From Ctenosaura bakeri (Eukaryota > Chordata > Lepidosauria > Squamata > Iguanidae): a stretch of 64,000 nucleotides of DNA. The stretch is from positions 248,001 through 312,000 of the forward strand of contig CAOLHI010001241.1 in NCBI GenBank assembly GCA_948474755.1, in the 5' to 3' direction. Under the pieces are notes generated by a model. It was not told the origin of the DNA, ran no database searches, and saw nothing but the letters and a program-made list of their open reading frames with translations. The translations under genes were made by a program, and so were the position numbers. Below, in pieces: positions 44,020 to 57,135 of the stretch (position 1 is its first letter; each line of letters opens with the position of its first letter).

Positions 44020-46110
44020 AATTGCAAAGATTCTTGTCACTCAAGGATTCTTCTCATCAGAGTTTCTTGTGTTTGAAAAACATTTTATTGACCATTTTTC
44101 AAATATTTTTAATATTCTTTCTACCCCTTGTGTTAGAAGACAGAAGAATGGGAGTTTTTGCTCTGTCAACTACATTATCTGACAATGTAATTTTTGGTGC
44201 AATTAAAGGTGTTGGTTTTAATAAAGATCTGCAAAGCCTCAGGTGCACTTACTTTAGTGATCATCCCTCCCTCTATCAAAGTGTCCTCCAGTTTTATTTG
44301 TCAAATTGGGGTATATTTTGGCTGTCAACATTTAGTTCAGTGTAAAAACAGGTCCTGTATCATTTTGGTCCCAAGGTTATGGAATTACATTCTCATCAAA
44401 CTGAAGAATTGTTTCTCTTTGCTTGCATTCCAGAAGAGCTGCAAGGTCCTTCTTTTTCAAAGGGACTGGGTTCCCTCCCCTTTATGGTGATTTTTCTGGA
44501 AGAACCTTTTTTAAAAGTTATTTTATTACCTTTTCCATTTTAGTTCTCTCAGGTTTATATTATTGTAGAGGCTTTTTTCTTGTAAGTCCTTTTAAATACA
44601 TGCTGTAATAGAACCAAATCAATATTTGTACTAAATTCATTTATGGTTCTATTTTGACATCTCTACTACTATACTGTCACTGCTCCATCTTACAATATAG
44701 TGAATAAAAGGTTCTGTTCAACAGAACAGTTATTTCAGTTATATAGTTAACAGTTATTTTAAAATCAGATTATTTCTTTTGTATTTGTTTACACAACCAG
44801 TACTCTGTGGCTCTCTAAAGTTCTTTGACAGGAGTATCTAAAAAATTAAAAAGTGACCTTTGGAGCTAAAGTTCAGTTGAACTAAGGTGCAAGGAAAGAG
44901 ATTAAGAATGAAGCTCAGGAGCATTGTCCAATTTTGTCATCCTCTTCTATAAGACTTTACTTTTATCTGTATTTGTGCTCTGAGCCAAAAAAATTCCATC
45001 AGCTTCTCAAAATAAGGACTCCATGCACAGATAAAATCTTGGCCGGATGACCAGCTTTCGTGAACGGTATCCTTCTCCAGGAACTACTGAAGTATATACC
45101 TTGATGTTGTGGTTCCAATCCTCTTTCTCATATATCTTTCCAGTTCTTGTAAATAATCAGCTTTGTGAATTTATAGATGTAAAGTTAATTAGAGATTAAA
45201 TGCTTCCAATGCTTGTTATTGGAACTGAATGATAGGTAGAATTAAATGACTGCATGGTTAGAATTTGAGCACCCAAATCTACCAATGAGTTGTCTTGGTA
45301 TTGTGAGTTTGTGTTGCCCATTTAATAAGATAAACACAGAGTTGATTATTTTGATTTAATTATTCAGAGAAAGCAAGTAATTTAAAACCAAGCATTCTTG
45401 TGTAGTATATGGCAGCTGTTTTAAATGTGTAAAGCATGACATGCTATGTAAATAAGCAGATAAATGCAGTGAATATGAAGTCTCATTTTACTAGGTTTCT
45501 AGTACTTATTTTCTGTCTACTATCCAAAACTGTCAAGACATTTACATTTTCTCCATAAAAAGAGTTTTTAACACAGGATAAGACTGAATTACACATTATG
45601 CTCATGATCTAAGGAAATAAAATTGTCCAATGTACAATGTGTAGAGCTGTTAATTTGGTTTCAGTAGTATATAGAACACCAAATCTGACCAGTTTTAGTT
45701 GTACCAGTAGACAAAATTATGCAGCTGCCACTTGCAGGAAACATTGCGTGTCATGAAGGGACAGCAAATTATTATTTATTTACTCCATTGGTACAGGATT
45801 GTGTTGTAGTTCCAGCAATCAGAAAATATGTTTGTATGAATCCTGCCTCGTGTGCTAAAATAACCTGGCTGTCTTTGGGTACTGTACAGTTTCACATGGA
45901 TCAGTGATGGCCACCATTTGACAGTTTGCTTCAGGCTGAAAAATATCTTAGGCCTATATCTAATTTTAAAATGTGTAGATGAAAATACAGAACAGAACTG
46001 AGATCAGCATAGGTCCTGTAAAGGTAGATCCACAAAGGTAGAAAAGTGACTGTGACATCTTCACTTTTCTTCTTCTATAAGTGACTCTAGCATTATCACT
46101 TTTCTTCTCC
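44020..46110. other. AT-rich non-coding DNA
   Basis: No supported gene is seen, and repeats are not recognised. Confidence 0.45.
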
Positions 46111-46123
46111 TGTATGATTTTTA

Positions 46124-46290
46124 ATGTCTTTGCTTGATGAAGAAGCCAGTGAAGCTTTGAAAGCTTGCATGATGTATTTTGTGTTTTTTGTGTTTTTAAG
46201 TTGTCCCAGTAAACCCACTGGTTTGTGGATTTTGATGTATTTTGCTGCATGGCCAATTTGGCTACCTCTGAATATAACTCTGGAACATGC
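46124..46290 (+). mobile_element. Possible Penelope-like element 3' tail
   Basis: TTGATGAAGAAGCCAGTGAA, GCTTTGAAAGCTTGCATGAT and the following GTATTTTGTG and AGTAAACCC wording resemble the 3' end of Penelope-like retroelements that I recall from reptiles ("GAAAGCTTGCATG...AATAAA..."). An A-run ends it at about 46311. No reverse transcriptase is present, so this rests on wording alone. Confidence 0.35.
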
Positions 46291-48004
46291 TGGTGATAAA
46301 AAAAAAAAAAAGAATCTGCATGTCTATCTTCAAAAATAAGCAGGATGCTTAATTGTCTGGCCACATGACTGAAATAATAGATATGGAAAAAATGTCTTGA
46401 GCTTTAGTTTTAAGGCAAATTTGTTCGATGAGGGTAGGTGGAAGACAATTGCCATCACTGAGCACTAAAAGTAATAAAGGTGAAATAAAACAATTACTAT
46501 GAACTACCAAGGTGATATAGATGAAGGAAGTATCCAAAGATGTGTCAAGCATAGCACAGTGAGAAGGGGAACAACATTAATTTAGAAATGCTTCATTGTG
46601 GGGGTTTTTTTTTTTTTTTTGGAGGAATATTATTCGACTAGAAACAACTAAAAATAAAAACGGCTACAAAACACTTGGCATCCAGAAAATTGTTTGTTTA
46701 TTTTGCACAGTACACATGGGCTTGCTAGAGTATAAGACAGTACTCTATATATTTACAAGAATCGTTAACACAAGAAAGGAGAAAGAATGACTTAAGGACA
46801 GTAGTCAAAGAGCTGGAGATAAAGTAAATTGCAGAGGAATACAGTTATTAGTAAAGATGAAAGAACTAGTAATATGCTACTGGTACTAGAGGATACAGAC
46901 ACCAAAGCTCACTATGTGTCCAGAAACTTATTATTCTGCTGATTTTAATGTCAGATTACAGTCTAATTTTCTGTATTTTTTAGATAGGCCGTGGTGGTGG
47001 CAAGTTTTCTTCCCCCCAAAATGTGGTAGCTCTCCATTTGTTCACCTCATGGAAGCAGCCCCTGTTAGGGAGGGAAAATCATATGTGTTTATCACTTTCT
47101 CAGTGGCCTAGTTATCACAGTATACAAATTTGTCTTGCTGGATACGTTGCTATGTATACTTTATAGACTGAATTGGTGGAGACAGGACTCCTCTACCTTT
47201 TGCTGTTTTGAGTTTACCACCTTGGATAGCAGATTTTAAGATAATCATTTGAGATATATGGTTGCTGTTATAGAAATATTCTGAGTATCTTTACAACATT
47301 GATGTTCCTAACTAGAATTAGAAAAGTTAATGACAGCTTCTAGAATTTCCTAGCCACCATGAAGTGGCTATTCATTGAACAGTCCTCAACTTGTGGGAGG
47401 GTATTTACATTTTAAGGTTCTTTGCTCATTGCTTAAATAGGTCTGCGTGTCTGCAACATAAGAGCCATCCTCAAAAACAAGGCTACTTCCCTTGTATTAG
47501 ATAAGAAATATCATAATTTAGACAAGCTTTACAACAAAAGAAACATGAGTTTCCAGGGTTTCAGCTTCAGATAGTGTGATTTACTATTTAAGTTATCTGA
47601 ACTGAGAAGTGTTAGAATTAGATTTGCAGCCAAACCACTTGAGTCACTATTGCCTTTGAACTCAACCGGAATATAACAGAGCTGTTGCTTGTGTGGCTCT
47701 TCACAGTAGGTTTCCAGTGCTGACAAGCTGAAGAACTTGTTTTTACTCACAGTATTCAGAAACTGGTAGTAACTTCAGCAGTTCAACAATTAAATGTGAA
47801 TGTAGAGTCATTTAACTTGTGATACCATAGATGAATGCTATCACTGCAAGTTCTCAAAAACAATAGAAAGAGAGAGAGTGGAGAGAGAGACAGAAATGTC
47901 ACTTTGCCTGTATATATAATATGTCTTCTCACTGTAGTTATTACGTCTGGTTTTCTGTTGATACTATTTGATGAGTTTTATATATATTGTGGTGGGCCTC
48001 AGCT
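46291..48004. other. AT-rich non-coding DNA
   Basis: A T-run lies at 46604-46620. No supported gene is seen. Confidence 0.45.
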
Positions 48005-48605
48005 TGTTAAGAACATGAGAAGAGTCATGCTGGATATAACCAAAAGAATTCTAGTCCAAAATTCTTTTCATATGCTGGCCAATCAGTTGCCAATGGAAAA
48101 CCCATAAGCAGGGCATTAAGTACAATAACTTCATCCCATGTGTTTCCATCAGCTTCCTCTTATTTGTCCTCTGACATGAGAATTATATTGTCTCTGATGT
48201 TGGAGGACATTTATAGCAATTATCCTTTATGAATTTGTCCAATCCTCTTTTAATGCTGTCCATGCTGTTGACCATCACTATAATTTACACTGTGTGAAGT
48301 ACCTCCTTTCATCTTGAATGAATCTTCCACTATTCAATTTTAGTGAATAGTCCAAAATTAGAGAGTGAGACAGCTCATCTCTATCTAATTTCTCCAACAA
48401 TGCGTATTTATATAACCTCTGTTATGTTTTTCCTTACAGTACTTACCTTTTTCTCCCCTAAATTCAGTAGTGCTAAATATTTTAACCTTTTTTCTTATAA
48501 GAGATGCTCTAGCCTTTTGTTAATTTTGGTTGCCCTATTCTGCTCTTACCCATTTTCTGCACCTTTTCTTTTTCAGATGTCTGATACCTACTTTATGATA
48601 GCAAG
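48005..48605 (-). mobile_element. LINE 3' portion, CR1/L3-like (minus strand)
   Basis: On the plus strand the segment opens with TTAAGAACATGAGAAGAGTC and CTGGATATAACCAAAAG, which is the complement of a LINE 3' end. It continues with CTCTGATGTTGGAGGACATT, ATGAATTTGTCCAATCCTCT, TATAACCTCTGTTATGTTTT and TTGGTTGCCCTATTCTGCTC. The order matches an abundant CR1-clade LINE in amniotes. It is strongly diverged and has no open frame worth naming. The 5' side is truncated near 48605. Confidence 0.65.
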
Positions 48606-49943
48606 AAAATGACAGTCAATTCCAATCAGAATTTATTGAGGACATTAAGAGCTGGAAGAACTTTGGCTAATCACTATAATGTCCCCAACAAATGGTAAAT
48701 GAAAGCATAAGGAAATTGAGTTAACACAAGTTAAAAGTTCACATTCTTACTGAATTATATTAGAAGACCCACAACTTAATTAAATTATATGAAACTGCTG
48801 GTTTCACTTCTCTTATGACAGTACATTTTTATGCTAGTTTCTTGGTAGATGCAAAATAGTAGATGCAAAATTGCTTTATGCAAAATTTCAGAAAAAAAAT
48901 ACATAAAGCAATTAAGTGATTTGTTATTGCTCTATGCCCCAAGCAATCCTTTAAATTGTTAAAGACAACTCTAAAAGTATATTTGTTTTATTTATTTTAC
49001 TAATTTTGGTCTAGAAATCAGGTACTTCCATGTCCGTGACATAGTTAATCTACCATGAGTTTTAGTCTGAACTGTAATGGAACTATCCAAGATGCTTAAT
49101 CTTAGACCCTGGAATTTATAATCCAGCAGAGGGAACTTTATTTACAGCTCACAAGCTATGTGTGTCTCCAAGGCCTTATGTCTAGTCACTATGTCTATCA
49201 CTGCCACCAAATCTTCTCCCCACTGAAGCAGCTGGGATTGCTGTTTCAGAAAAGTGATTCAAATCAAGGACACTGGGAAGAGAGAAGTCTTAAACTTGCC
49301 AAACAATAACTCTGAAGAATTCCTCCCATCCCAGCAATATGGAGCAGGATAGTTGGAATGGGGGCAAGGTTAAAGCTCCCATTCACAGAGCGAACTAGAC
49401 CCTCTCCTCCAGTGTGTGTTTGCATATTCGTGTACCATTATATGTATGTGTATCTATGCAAACATGAATGAATATCCAGACCCTCACCACAACCAGCTGT
49501 AGATTTCCTCAGGTCAAAAATTTTGCTGGCCAGGCTAGTGGTTGGCAGTTCCTCTTCCTCCATTTACATGCATATTCTATATCAAAAGTTCCTAGTTCTC
49601 TTTCCATCCAGTAGAGTATTCTCATCTAGCTATTCTTGGATAAATTCATCTTTCTTAATAAGGATAGTTTGCCTGTTCTTAGACCTTCTTTTTCTCCAGT
49701 AGCGGCTGGACTCCCTTCCTTCTTTTTGTTTCCATCCCTATTCTAGCTTTGTCCAACTTATTTCTGTCTCTGACACCCATTTGGGTATGGCCAGTGTGAG
49801 CTTGAGAGCCATGGAACCTCTTCTGTGGTCACTGAACTACTGAACAGGTATCATATAAATGTAACAAAGGAGAAGACATTGGTTATAATGTTCTGTGATT
49901 GTAGTACAAAGCTACATGCACAACAATCTCTATTGCTAGACCA
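48606..49943. other. Non-coding DNA
   Basis: No supported feature is seen. Confidence 0.45.
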
Positions 49944-50165
49944 TGAACCCATTCATATCACACAATTATAGTGCTACATTCCACTTTAACTGCTACAACA
50001 TCACCTCATGGAATTCTGGGATTAGCATTTTAGGGATGTGCATTTTGAATTCTCAGTCAGAGAGTTCGTATGCCTCACCAAATTATAAACCTCAGGATTC
50101 CACAAGATGGAATGATGGCAGTTAAAGTGGAATGATAACACTGTAATTGTAGTGTATGGATGGAC
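49944..50165. mobile_element. Palindromic MITE (AT-rich family, long copy)
   Basis: The left arm (CACACAATTATAGTGCTACA, ATTCCACTTTAACTGC, TGGAATTCTGGGATTAGCAT) and right arm (AATTATAAACCTCAGGATTC, TGGCAGTTAAAGTGGAATGA, ACTGTAATTGTAGTGTATGG) are inverted. The middle TTGAATTCTCAGTCAGAGAG is the same as in the copies at 25269 and 32085. The ends are mutated, so the target duplication cannot be read. Confidence 0.75.
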
Positions 50166-51628
50166 CCTAAGTATATGGGGAAAAACTGATTTGATCATGT
50201 TTAGTAATTTTTATGTAAATTTCACATACATTCACATACATTTCAATACAAATGCTTAAAGGTTATAGAAAGATAAAATGTGATTAAAAAGCAAATTGAC
50301 TCAGCAGGCACTTTATCTTTTAAAATAATTGATAACATACCACCAGACTGAACTCTGCCTTATTTAGGAAAATACTTTCAGATGCTTGTCATCAGAAGCT
50401 GTGTTTTTATAATAACATACCCTGCCTTTATTTGGCATATCAGTGATTAGTGTGGAAATGCTTGAACATACAGACACATTTGTACATTAAGAAAGTAAAC
50501 CTATTCCTTTACAAAAATGTACAAGTTGCATATGTTACAGCCTGTGAGTGTTCATTTCCAGTTCTTTAACTATAGCATGTCTTAGTAAATGTTGTATATT
50601 CCAAAGATCCTTATATCTTATCATGAAAATCTCCATCAGTCACAACAAAAGCGTGTAACATTCTGCTTTGATGAGACAACTAACACAACAATTCTTTAAC
50701 TAGCTCAAAAGCACTATGATTTCCAGACAGTGAAACTAAATTCTGCTTTGTCAATGGGATGCAGTTATACATCATGCTTTACTTCCTCAGAAATATCAGA
50801 GTAAACAGGAAGGCAGTGTCATCCTCTTTCATCTGACATTTTAAATTTTAAATGAATATTTTAGAGACCAGTGGAAATGGCCTTATTCAGCAATAGAAAG
50901 CAATCTGTGGTATAAAATTTGTAATAAAATAGATTTGCCACCCTTCTTGCTTTTTTTTTGGCCATGCTAAAAACTGGATATGTTCCACATAAAGTTTTAT
51001 CTTAAGAGTGCTTTCTTAAGGCTAACAGTTAGAAAAATAAATGTGTTTTATAAAGAAGTATGGCCTCCCATAGACTTGTTTCTTGAAGGTTGTTAAAAAA
51101 AGAAGACCTTTTTGTAACTGCTGGTAGAGAATTAACTCTCCTGTGAGATAAAATGTTCTGTCCAATCCTGTTTCACAGTAGCTTTTAGTGCCTGACTGTA
51201 CCAAAGAGAAAGGGCATTATTAGATTGTTCATTGTTGCCAACAGAAGGCTAAGAATTGTCTTTAAATAATAATCCTCACCAAGGCTGTATAGAGCAGTTT
51301 TCATTTAACTTTGATCAAATGTGTAGTGGGTAACCCCTTCAGTAGTTGCTCTCCAGCTCGTTCCTGTGCATGTTTACTGAGAAACAAACCCCACAACGTT
51401 CAATTATACTTCCTAATAAGCATGTTTATAGGATTTTAGCCTTCAGTGTCCTGTATATTGTGTGTTTGAAGTTCTTGAACGTTGAATGGTTATGTGTGTA
51501 TGGGTGTGTATACAAGCAGCCTTATGCTGGTTCTCTGCCATTTGATTCACGGTTAAATTATGTCTCTAATACAGCTGCCCCACCAAAAAAATCTGATTGT
51601 AAATAATAAGACTGCCCGTGTTTATATG

Positions 51629-51659
51629 TCTATATGTTTAGTTTGCTATACAAAGTAGT
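51629..51659 (+). repeat. 31 bp exact direct repeat, copy A
   Basis: It begins TCTATATGTTTAGTTTGC and ends ACAAAGTAGT, and it is identical to 53194-53224 with no similarity beyond either edge. Confidence 0.85.
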
Positions 51660-53193
51660 GTGTATGTATATATATATATATATATATGAGAAAAATCTTA
51701 ATAAAGCTTGAGGTGAAGAGTCAGTGAATGAGCGAATGGACTGAACTTTGATCTTTGTCAAATGTTTGAGCTGGATCTGATATATCACAGCCTATTACTA
51801 AGGTCTAGTTTACCTTTAGAAAAGAACATGATTCTATTCCTGCTTTTCTCTGCATTCAGAAATTACAGAGGAAAGTATGCAAATGAAATGCTTTGGAAGC
51901 AGCTTCCTGGAAGCACATGAAGTATACAACTAGGTTTACTTGTTAATGTTTGTAGGCTTTCATGATACAGTTCTGCATCTTTCCTCTGAAGGCAGATAAA
52001 ATCCCATAAATTCTTCAATCAAATCTGAGTGGAAGATAAAAGTCTCTGGAAATGGAAAATAACTCTGGAAGCCTGTATGCAACATTAATAGTATGACAAA
52101 ACCTAGACTAACTTACAAATTACTAGTGCAGTATAACAGAATTGGAATTATCAGGAAAAACTTTAATTTCCAAGTGTGTGTGTATGTATGTGTGTATGGT
52201 TTTTTTTTAAAAAAATCTGAATAAAAATGATTAAAATTCATTGTGATGAGAGGTAGAGGGAAAAGAGGTGAAGAAGTCATGAAATGTATGTTCTATATGT
52301 GTTCCCCAATGCTTTTCATTACTCAAAGGCACAGAACAAGCAATTTTGTACCACATATTTTCTGTGAAGAAGTTATTTGGTTAAACAGAATATATGCCGT
52401 TTATATACCTTCAGTCTTAAGGTTCACCTCAAAGGTATTCTCATTTTAATTGCTGTAATTTGATTGAGATTAATGATGTTACACTGGGATTAAAAACAAC
52501 AACAAGGAAATACACAGTGGTGGTTCAGATCCTAAAACAGCATGAAATTGCCTAGCTGAAAGCTTCCAACTGCTAAAAATATTTTGAAGGATGTTATTTC
52601 GATTTGCCCCTCCTATTATGGGCTCACGTGAGCCTTGCTTGTAAAGGATTTCTCCACAGCAGGTCCAACAGAGGTCAAATTACCTTTAACTCGCTTGTTT
52701 CCCTAAGCACCACAAACATACGTCCTATAAGATTCTGGGCTCTGGTCATGTACATGCTGTTTCTTTCTAGGATCAGAGGTAAGGTAATTGTAACATATAT
52801 TGTAACGTAGATAATTTATGATATGTAGTTTATATTAAAGCAATAGGAAATAACATGTCACAAGTGTAATAATGGCTTACATTAAAATGAGACAGCCTAT
52901 TTATGTTTTCTTTAAATTCACATTTAAAAGAAAAATATGGCTGTGGCTGTAAGTAGACTTACGATGTACGAAAAGAAATTCATTATCCTAAAATGATCTG
53001 GTGAGCCTAAACTAGCCTCAGCTATATGAAATTTTAAAGATATAGCTGAATACCCATTCTTTAATTTTAGTAACATAATGAAAAGTATATTTTACTTTAG
53101 CTTACAAAACCTGTAAATACTAATTGATATGAAACAGCTATTTCTCATGTATCTATTGCAACATCTTTTGTAGTATTAAAAACCATTTCTCTT

Positions 53194-53224
53194 TCTATAT
53201 GTTTAGTTTGCTATACAAAGTAGT
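53194..53224 (+). repeat. 31 bp exact direct repeat, copy B
   Basis: Identical to 51629-51659, about 1.57 kb apart and in the same orientation. Confidence 0.85.
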
Positions 53225-54009
53225 TTAAATATTCCTACCCATTCATCGACATTTATATCACCTGATTTTTGAGTTAGAGGAATTTTTCCAACTTAAAAAT
53301 CTACCCACCAGATTGCATCATATTTTACCTCGGTTAAACAGACACGATGTGCCTTTTCCTTTTGCCCTGTAACAGCAGAAGGAAATGAATGGATAAACAG
53401 TGAAATCAAGACATTTATTGGGAGAAAGAACAAAATACTATTCTTTTAGGAGATCTAGCTGAGTCTTCATTTTTACTTTGATAAAATAATTGTATTATAA
53501 TAATACAAAATAATATAATCCTTCAGCATTCAGTAGCAAGAGGGAGAAGCATATGACAGGCATGACCGAAATGCAAAAAGCAGGATTCCAATGAATCTGA
53601 CACAGCTTATTATTCCATTTCTGGATTCTTTCTACCCACCTGTTCATTTTTATATTCTTACAGAGGCAGTGTTGTTTGAAAACAATTACACTCATTACAA
53701 CACTACTTATGCCACTGGGTTCTGTGTGATATACCACTTCTTTTCTGTTTTCAACTACTTTCATTTGTTTATAAAATTAAATAATATATAATAAGCTGTG
53801 GCAGTTGGACACACATTCAAAATGCATATGTGTTAAAAAAATCTGGAGTGGAACTGAGACAGATAGCATTTCATGTAAATCTATGTTCCCTCAGTGCTTT
53901 TTAGAATTCAAGAGATTCTTCCCCTTTTTTGCTTTTTGTTTTGTTTCTCCGATGCCTTGATAAAGAAAGTTTTTAGCAGTTGCACATAAAAATATTGCTG
54001 TTCAGTTTG

Positions 54010-54085
54010 TGTCATACTTATCCCTTAAGTTTCACAGAGTTCAGTGAGGCTTACTGTCAGGGTAAGTGTGCACAGCACTGAAGTC
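54010..54085. repeat. Squamate-type palindromic repeat, diverged copy
   Basis: GAGTTCAGTGAGGCTTACTG and GGGTAAGTGTGCACAGCAC follow the motif order of the repeat type also seen at 57065 and 63666, in the opposite orientation. Confidence 0.5.
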
Positions 54086-57064
54086 TTAGGGATTCATTAA
54101 AGAATAACATGTGTGTGTATTTTGGCATATGTAGAGAGACTTTAAAAAGCAGGAGCGGTCATAGTATTTTTTTTCCCTTTCTTCAAAATGTTTAGATTGC
54201 TATATTTGTATTATCCAGATGTAATAAGGGCCAAGATGAAAATATTAGAGAAGTGATCAGATTGTATCTCTGTTGATATAGAATTCCCAGCAAACCCTGT
54301 CTTTTTCGTTAAATCAGATTCTGCCAGACAGCATCTATCTACTGTTCACTCCTTGCAAAATGGTGCTGTGCTTGTACAGAAGGCAGCACAAAGACTTCAA
54401 ACTCAAGAACTGTTGACTGAACTTTCCTCATTCTGTGATAAATACGTTGTATTTATTGCTTAGATGTCTAACATTTGGCACATTCATCTTCACTGATTCC
54501 CATTGACCAGGAGTGTTGAAGCAACAGTCTTTGCATTAGTGTATTTTATATTTTAAAGAAACCCACATGCCAACAGAGCACAAGCACTTTGTCCCATAAT
54601 GACTTCTTAGCTTGTACAGTACCAATATGCTATGGCTGAAAACCATATTAATATTAATGGAAAAATGGAAGTATGAGATTTAGTGACTCTTGTTCCCTCC
54701 ATGCACCTCCCTTATGTTAAATCCATTAGCAGAGATGAATGCACATTAATAAATAAAAAAAGAACAAAATGTCTCTCTGTTCAGAAACATTAACCTGACC
54801 TTTGCTACACAGTGTCTTTCATGTGACCCCTGTGATGTTTGATGTTGACCTGCATACTGATGTTATCTCAAATGCAACAACTGAGAATTCTTATTTTCCT
54901 CATAAATTGTTTTTGATATAAATTGCTCTGTTTCTCATGGAAAAAGTGCAATAAATGTAACAAAATTGTGAATATGGTGATTACGAATAGGATTCATAGA
55001 AGGGTTTCCAGGTGTAATCTATATAGAAAATATTTGTCCAAAATTATCCAGTTTGTTGCTTCATCTTAAATATTAGTCATTCAACTATACTGTGCAAATC
55101 ATAAAGGTAATATTGAATTCATTAGTTCCTGGACAATTGGAAAATATATTGTATTGTTAGTTATTATGGGAGAAAAAAATGTATTGTTGGGGGGCGGGGG
55201 AAATCCAGCAGATATTTTTCTATAGAATTTGCTAATCTAGGTCTACTTGATATTGTACAGGTCTACTGCAATTAGTTTGTTCTTACATTTCATAAGAATT
55301 AGGCAGAGTCCACTTTTCTATTAGAATCTTTTAAAATATGTATACAGAATAACACATGCTGCATAGCCACAGAATTCCTGTTTCTTTCCCGTAATAGAAG
55401 GGGAGTCTCAAAAACTAGATGTATAGGGTCAAGCAACGAAAAGCACTACAACTGCAGCTATTGCTTACTTGCAGTAAAGATGGCTGCTTGCTCTGGCACA
55501 ATCAAGCTGAAAGGGAACAACAAGTAACACCATTTGGTAGGTCCATAAAAATAAATATCCAGATATATGTGCCAATATTAGAACTTCTAGTGTGTACAAA
55601 ATGTTAAACAAGTATGGACGAAATGTCATGGGCAGCTCCTCAAGACTGTTTTTGCAGCACTCGACCTTCAACTTAGCAAACTACCTTTTTCTGCCCTTCT
55701 CCCAGAAAGTGAGTTGCCTCCCCTGGAAGTTTCCAAAATTGGTAATTCACCTTTTAAACAGGTTGCTGCTGCCCTCTGCACTATTTAACATTTAACATTA
55801 AAAAATACCATTTTTCAAAATCAAAAGTGGACTTCTGTTTTTCCCTTTTTTCTTTTTCTCCTGCTCCCCCGCTTTCTTTTCCCCCATATTTTTGGCAGCT
55901 TATGCAGTTTATGAAGGATCATGGGGCAGAAAATTGGCTCTAGACTCGTTACAGTTGCCCAGACCTGTTCTAATATTGCAAGCACCCGTATATAAAACCA
56001 AAGTATGTTGTAATGGTATATTATTGTGTTCAAAGTTTGGTTTCTTCCTGCATCTCATTTTATGTGCACAATATACTTATGTACAATAGCTGTCATTAGT
56101 CTGTGAAGCTTCCTAATATATGTATATTCAGATTAGTATTTACTATGACACATTGTGCTCCCTTCCCCTGTGTGTGTGTGTGTGCGTGCGTGCGTGTATA
56201 CATATATACACACATATAATATTGCAGCCTAGAAATTAAAAGCAAAGCAAGTCTCTAATTCTGGTTATGACCATTTCTTCTTCTTCATCTGATTCTGATC
56301 TCCTAATTTTTGTAATTTAGATGGATCTAGTTATAGTATAGCTGTGTGTAATTCAGAACCTGCCAGCATGTCATTTATTTGGGGTGGGGTAGCCTTGTTT
56401 GAATATTCCTAAACATGCCAAAAACAAGTTGCACAGCATTTTGTGCAAGGCTTTGAAGACAGAAAGAACTGACATTGTGTTTTGCTAATAAAAGGAAAGG
56501 TTGAGAATGGCTAGTGGAAAATGTTGGCACTTTTCCCATGTCTTGATGAGTGCCAACCCATATACTGCATGCAGATTCATATAACATTGGCCTTTGAGGG
56601 GGATCAAAACAGCCTGAGAAGGCTGAAATTACCCTTTCCCTGTTGGATGTTTTTCTATTGCATATGTCCCTATGCAACCTGCATTTTCCTCCACAGGTTT
56701 TGAAAAGGGAGGATTTTAGCAGAGAAATGATAAAAGAATATAGCATTCCTAATTAGCTGCAATGATTAATAGCAACTGATAGTCCATCTTAAACATACCA
56801 ACCTGGGCTAAGCCACACTCACTACAATGAGGCAAATGTCTGAATAAGAATACTAAAGTTAAGGTTATTCTCCACAAATTTGTCACGGCCCTTTTTAAAA
56901 TCTGTGAATCCTAATTTACCTGTTATTTTAATGGTAAAATTTTTTAACAATTCCTAAATTGTGTAAGATTCTGTATAAATGTTGGTGGTTCTTATAAGAA
57001 TCTGAATAATTTCAACATTATATTATACAGAAAGAGAGAGGACAGATAGTGAGGTACATCTATA
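54086..57064. other. AT-rich non-coding DNA
   Basis: A GT/GC/TA microsatellite occupies about 56169-56217 and a G-run lies at 55189-55199. No gene is supported. Confidence 0.45.
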
Positions 57065-57135
57065 AATATCTTACCTGGGAATAAATCCCATTGAGCTCAA
57101 AGAGGCTTGCTGCAAAGTAAATGTGTTGCACTATA
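57065..57135. repeat. Squamate-type palindromic repeat, partial copy
   Basis: TCTTACCTGGGAATAAATCC and CATTGAGCTCAAAGAGGCTT match the left half and centre of the palindromic repeat type. Confidence 0.6.

Larger units (their letters stand above)
50166..54009. other. AT-rich non-coding DNA
   Basis: A TATA-type microsatellite lies at about 51662-51689 and a GT-rich run at 52174-52200. Two exact copies of a 31-base sequence lie at 51629-51659 and 53194-53224. No gene is supported. Confidence 0.45.
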
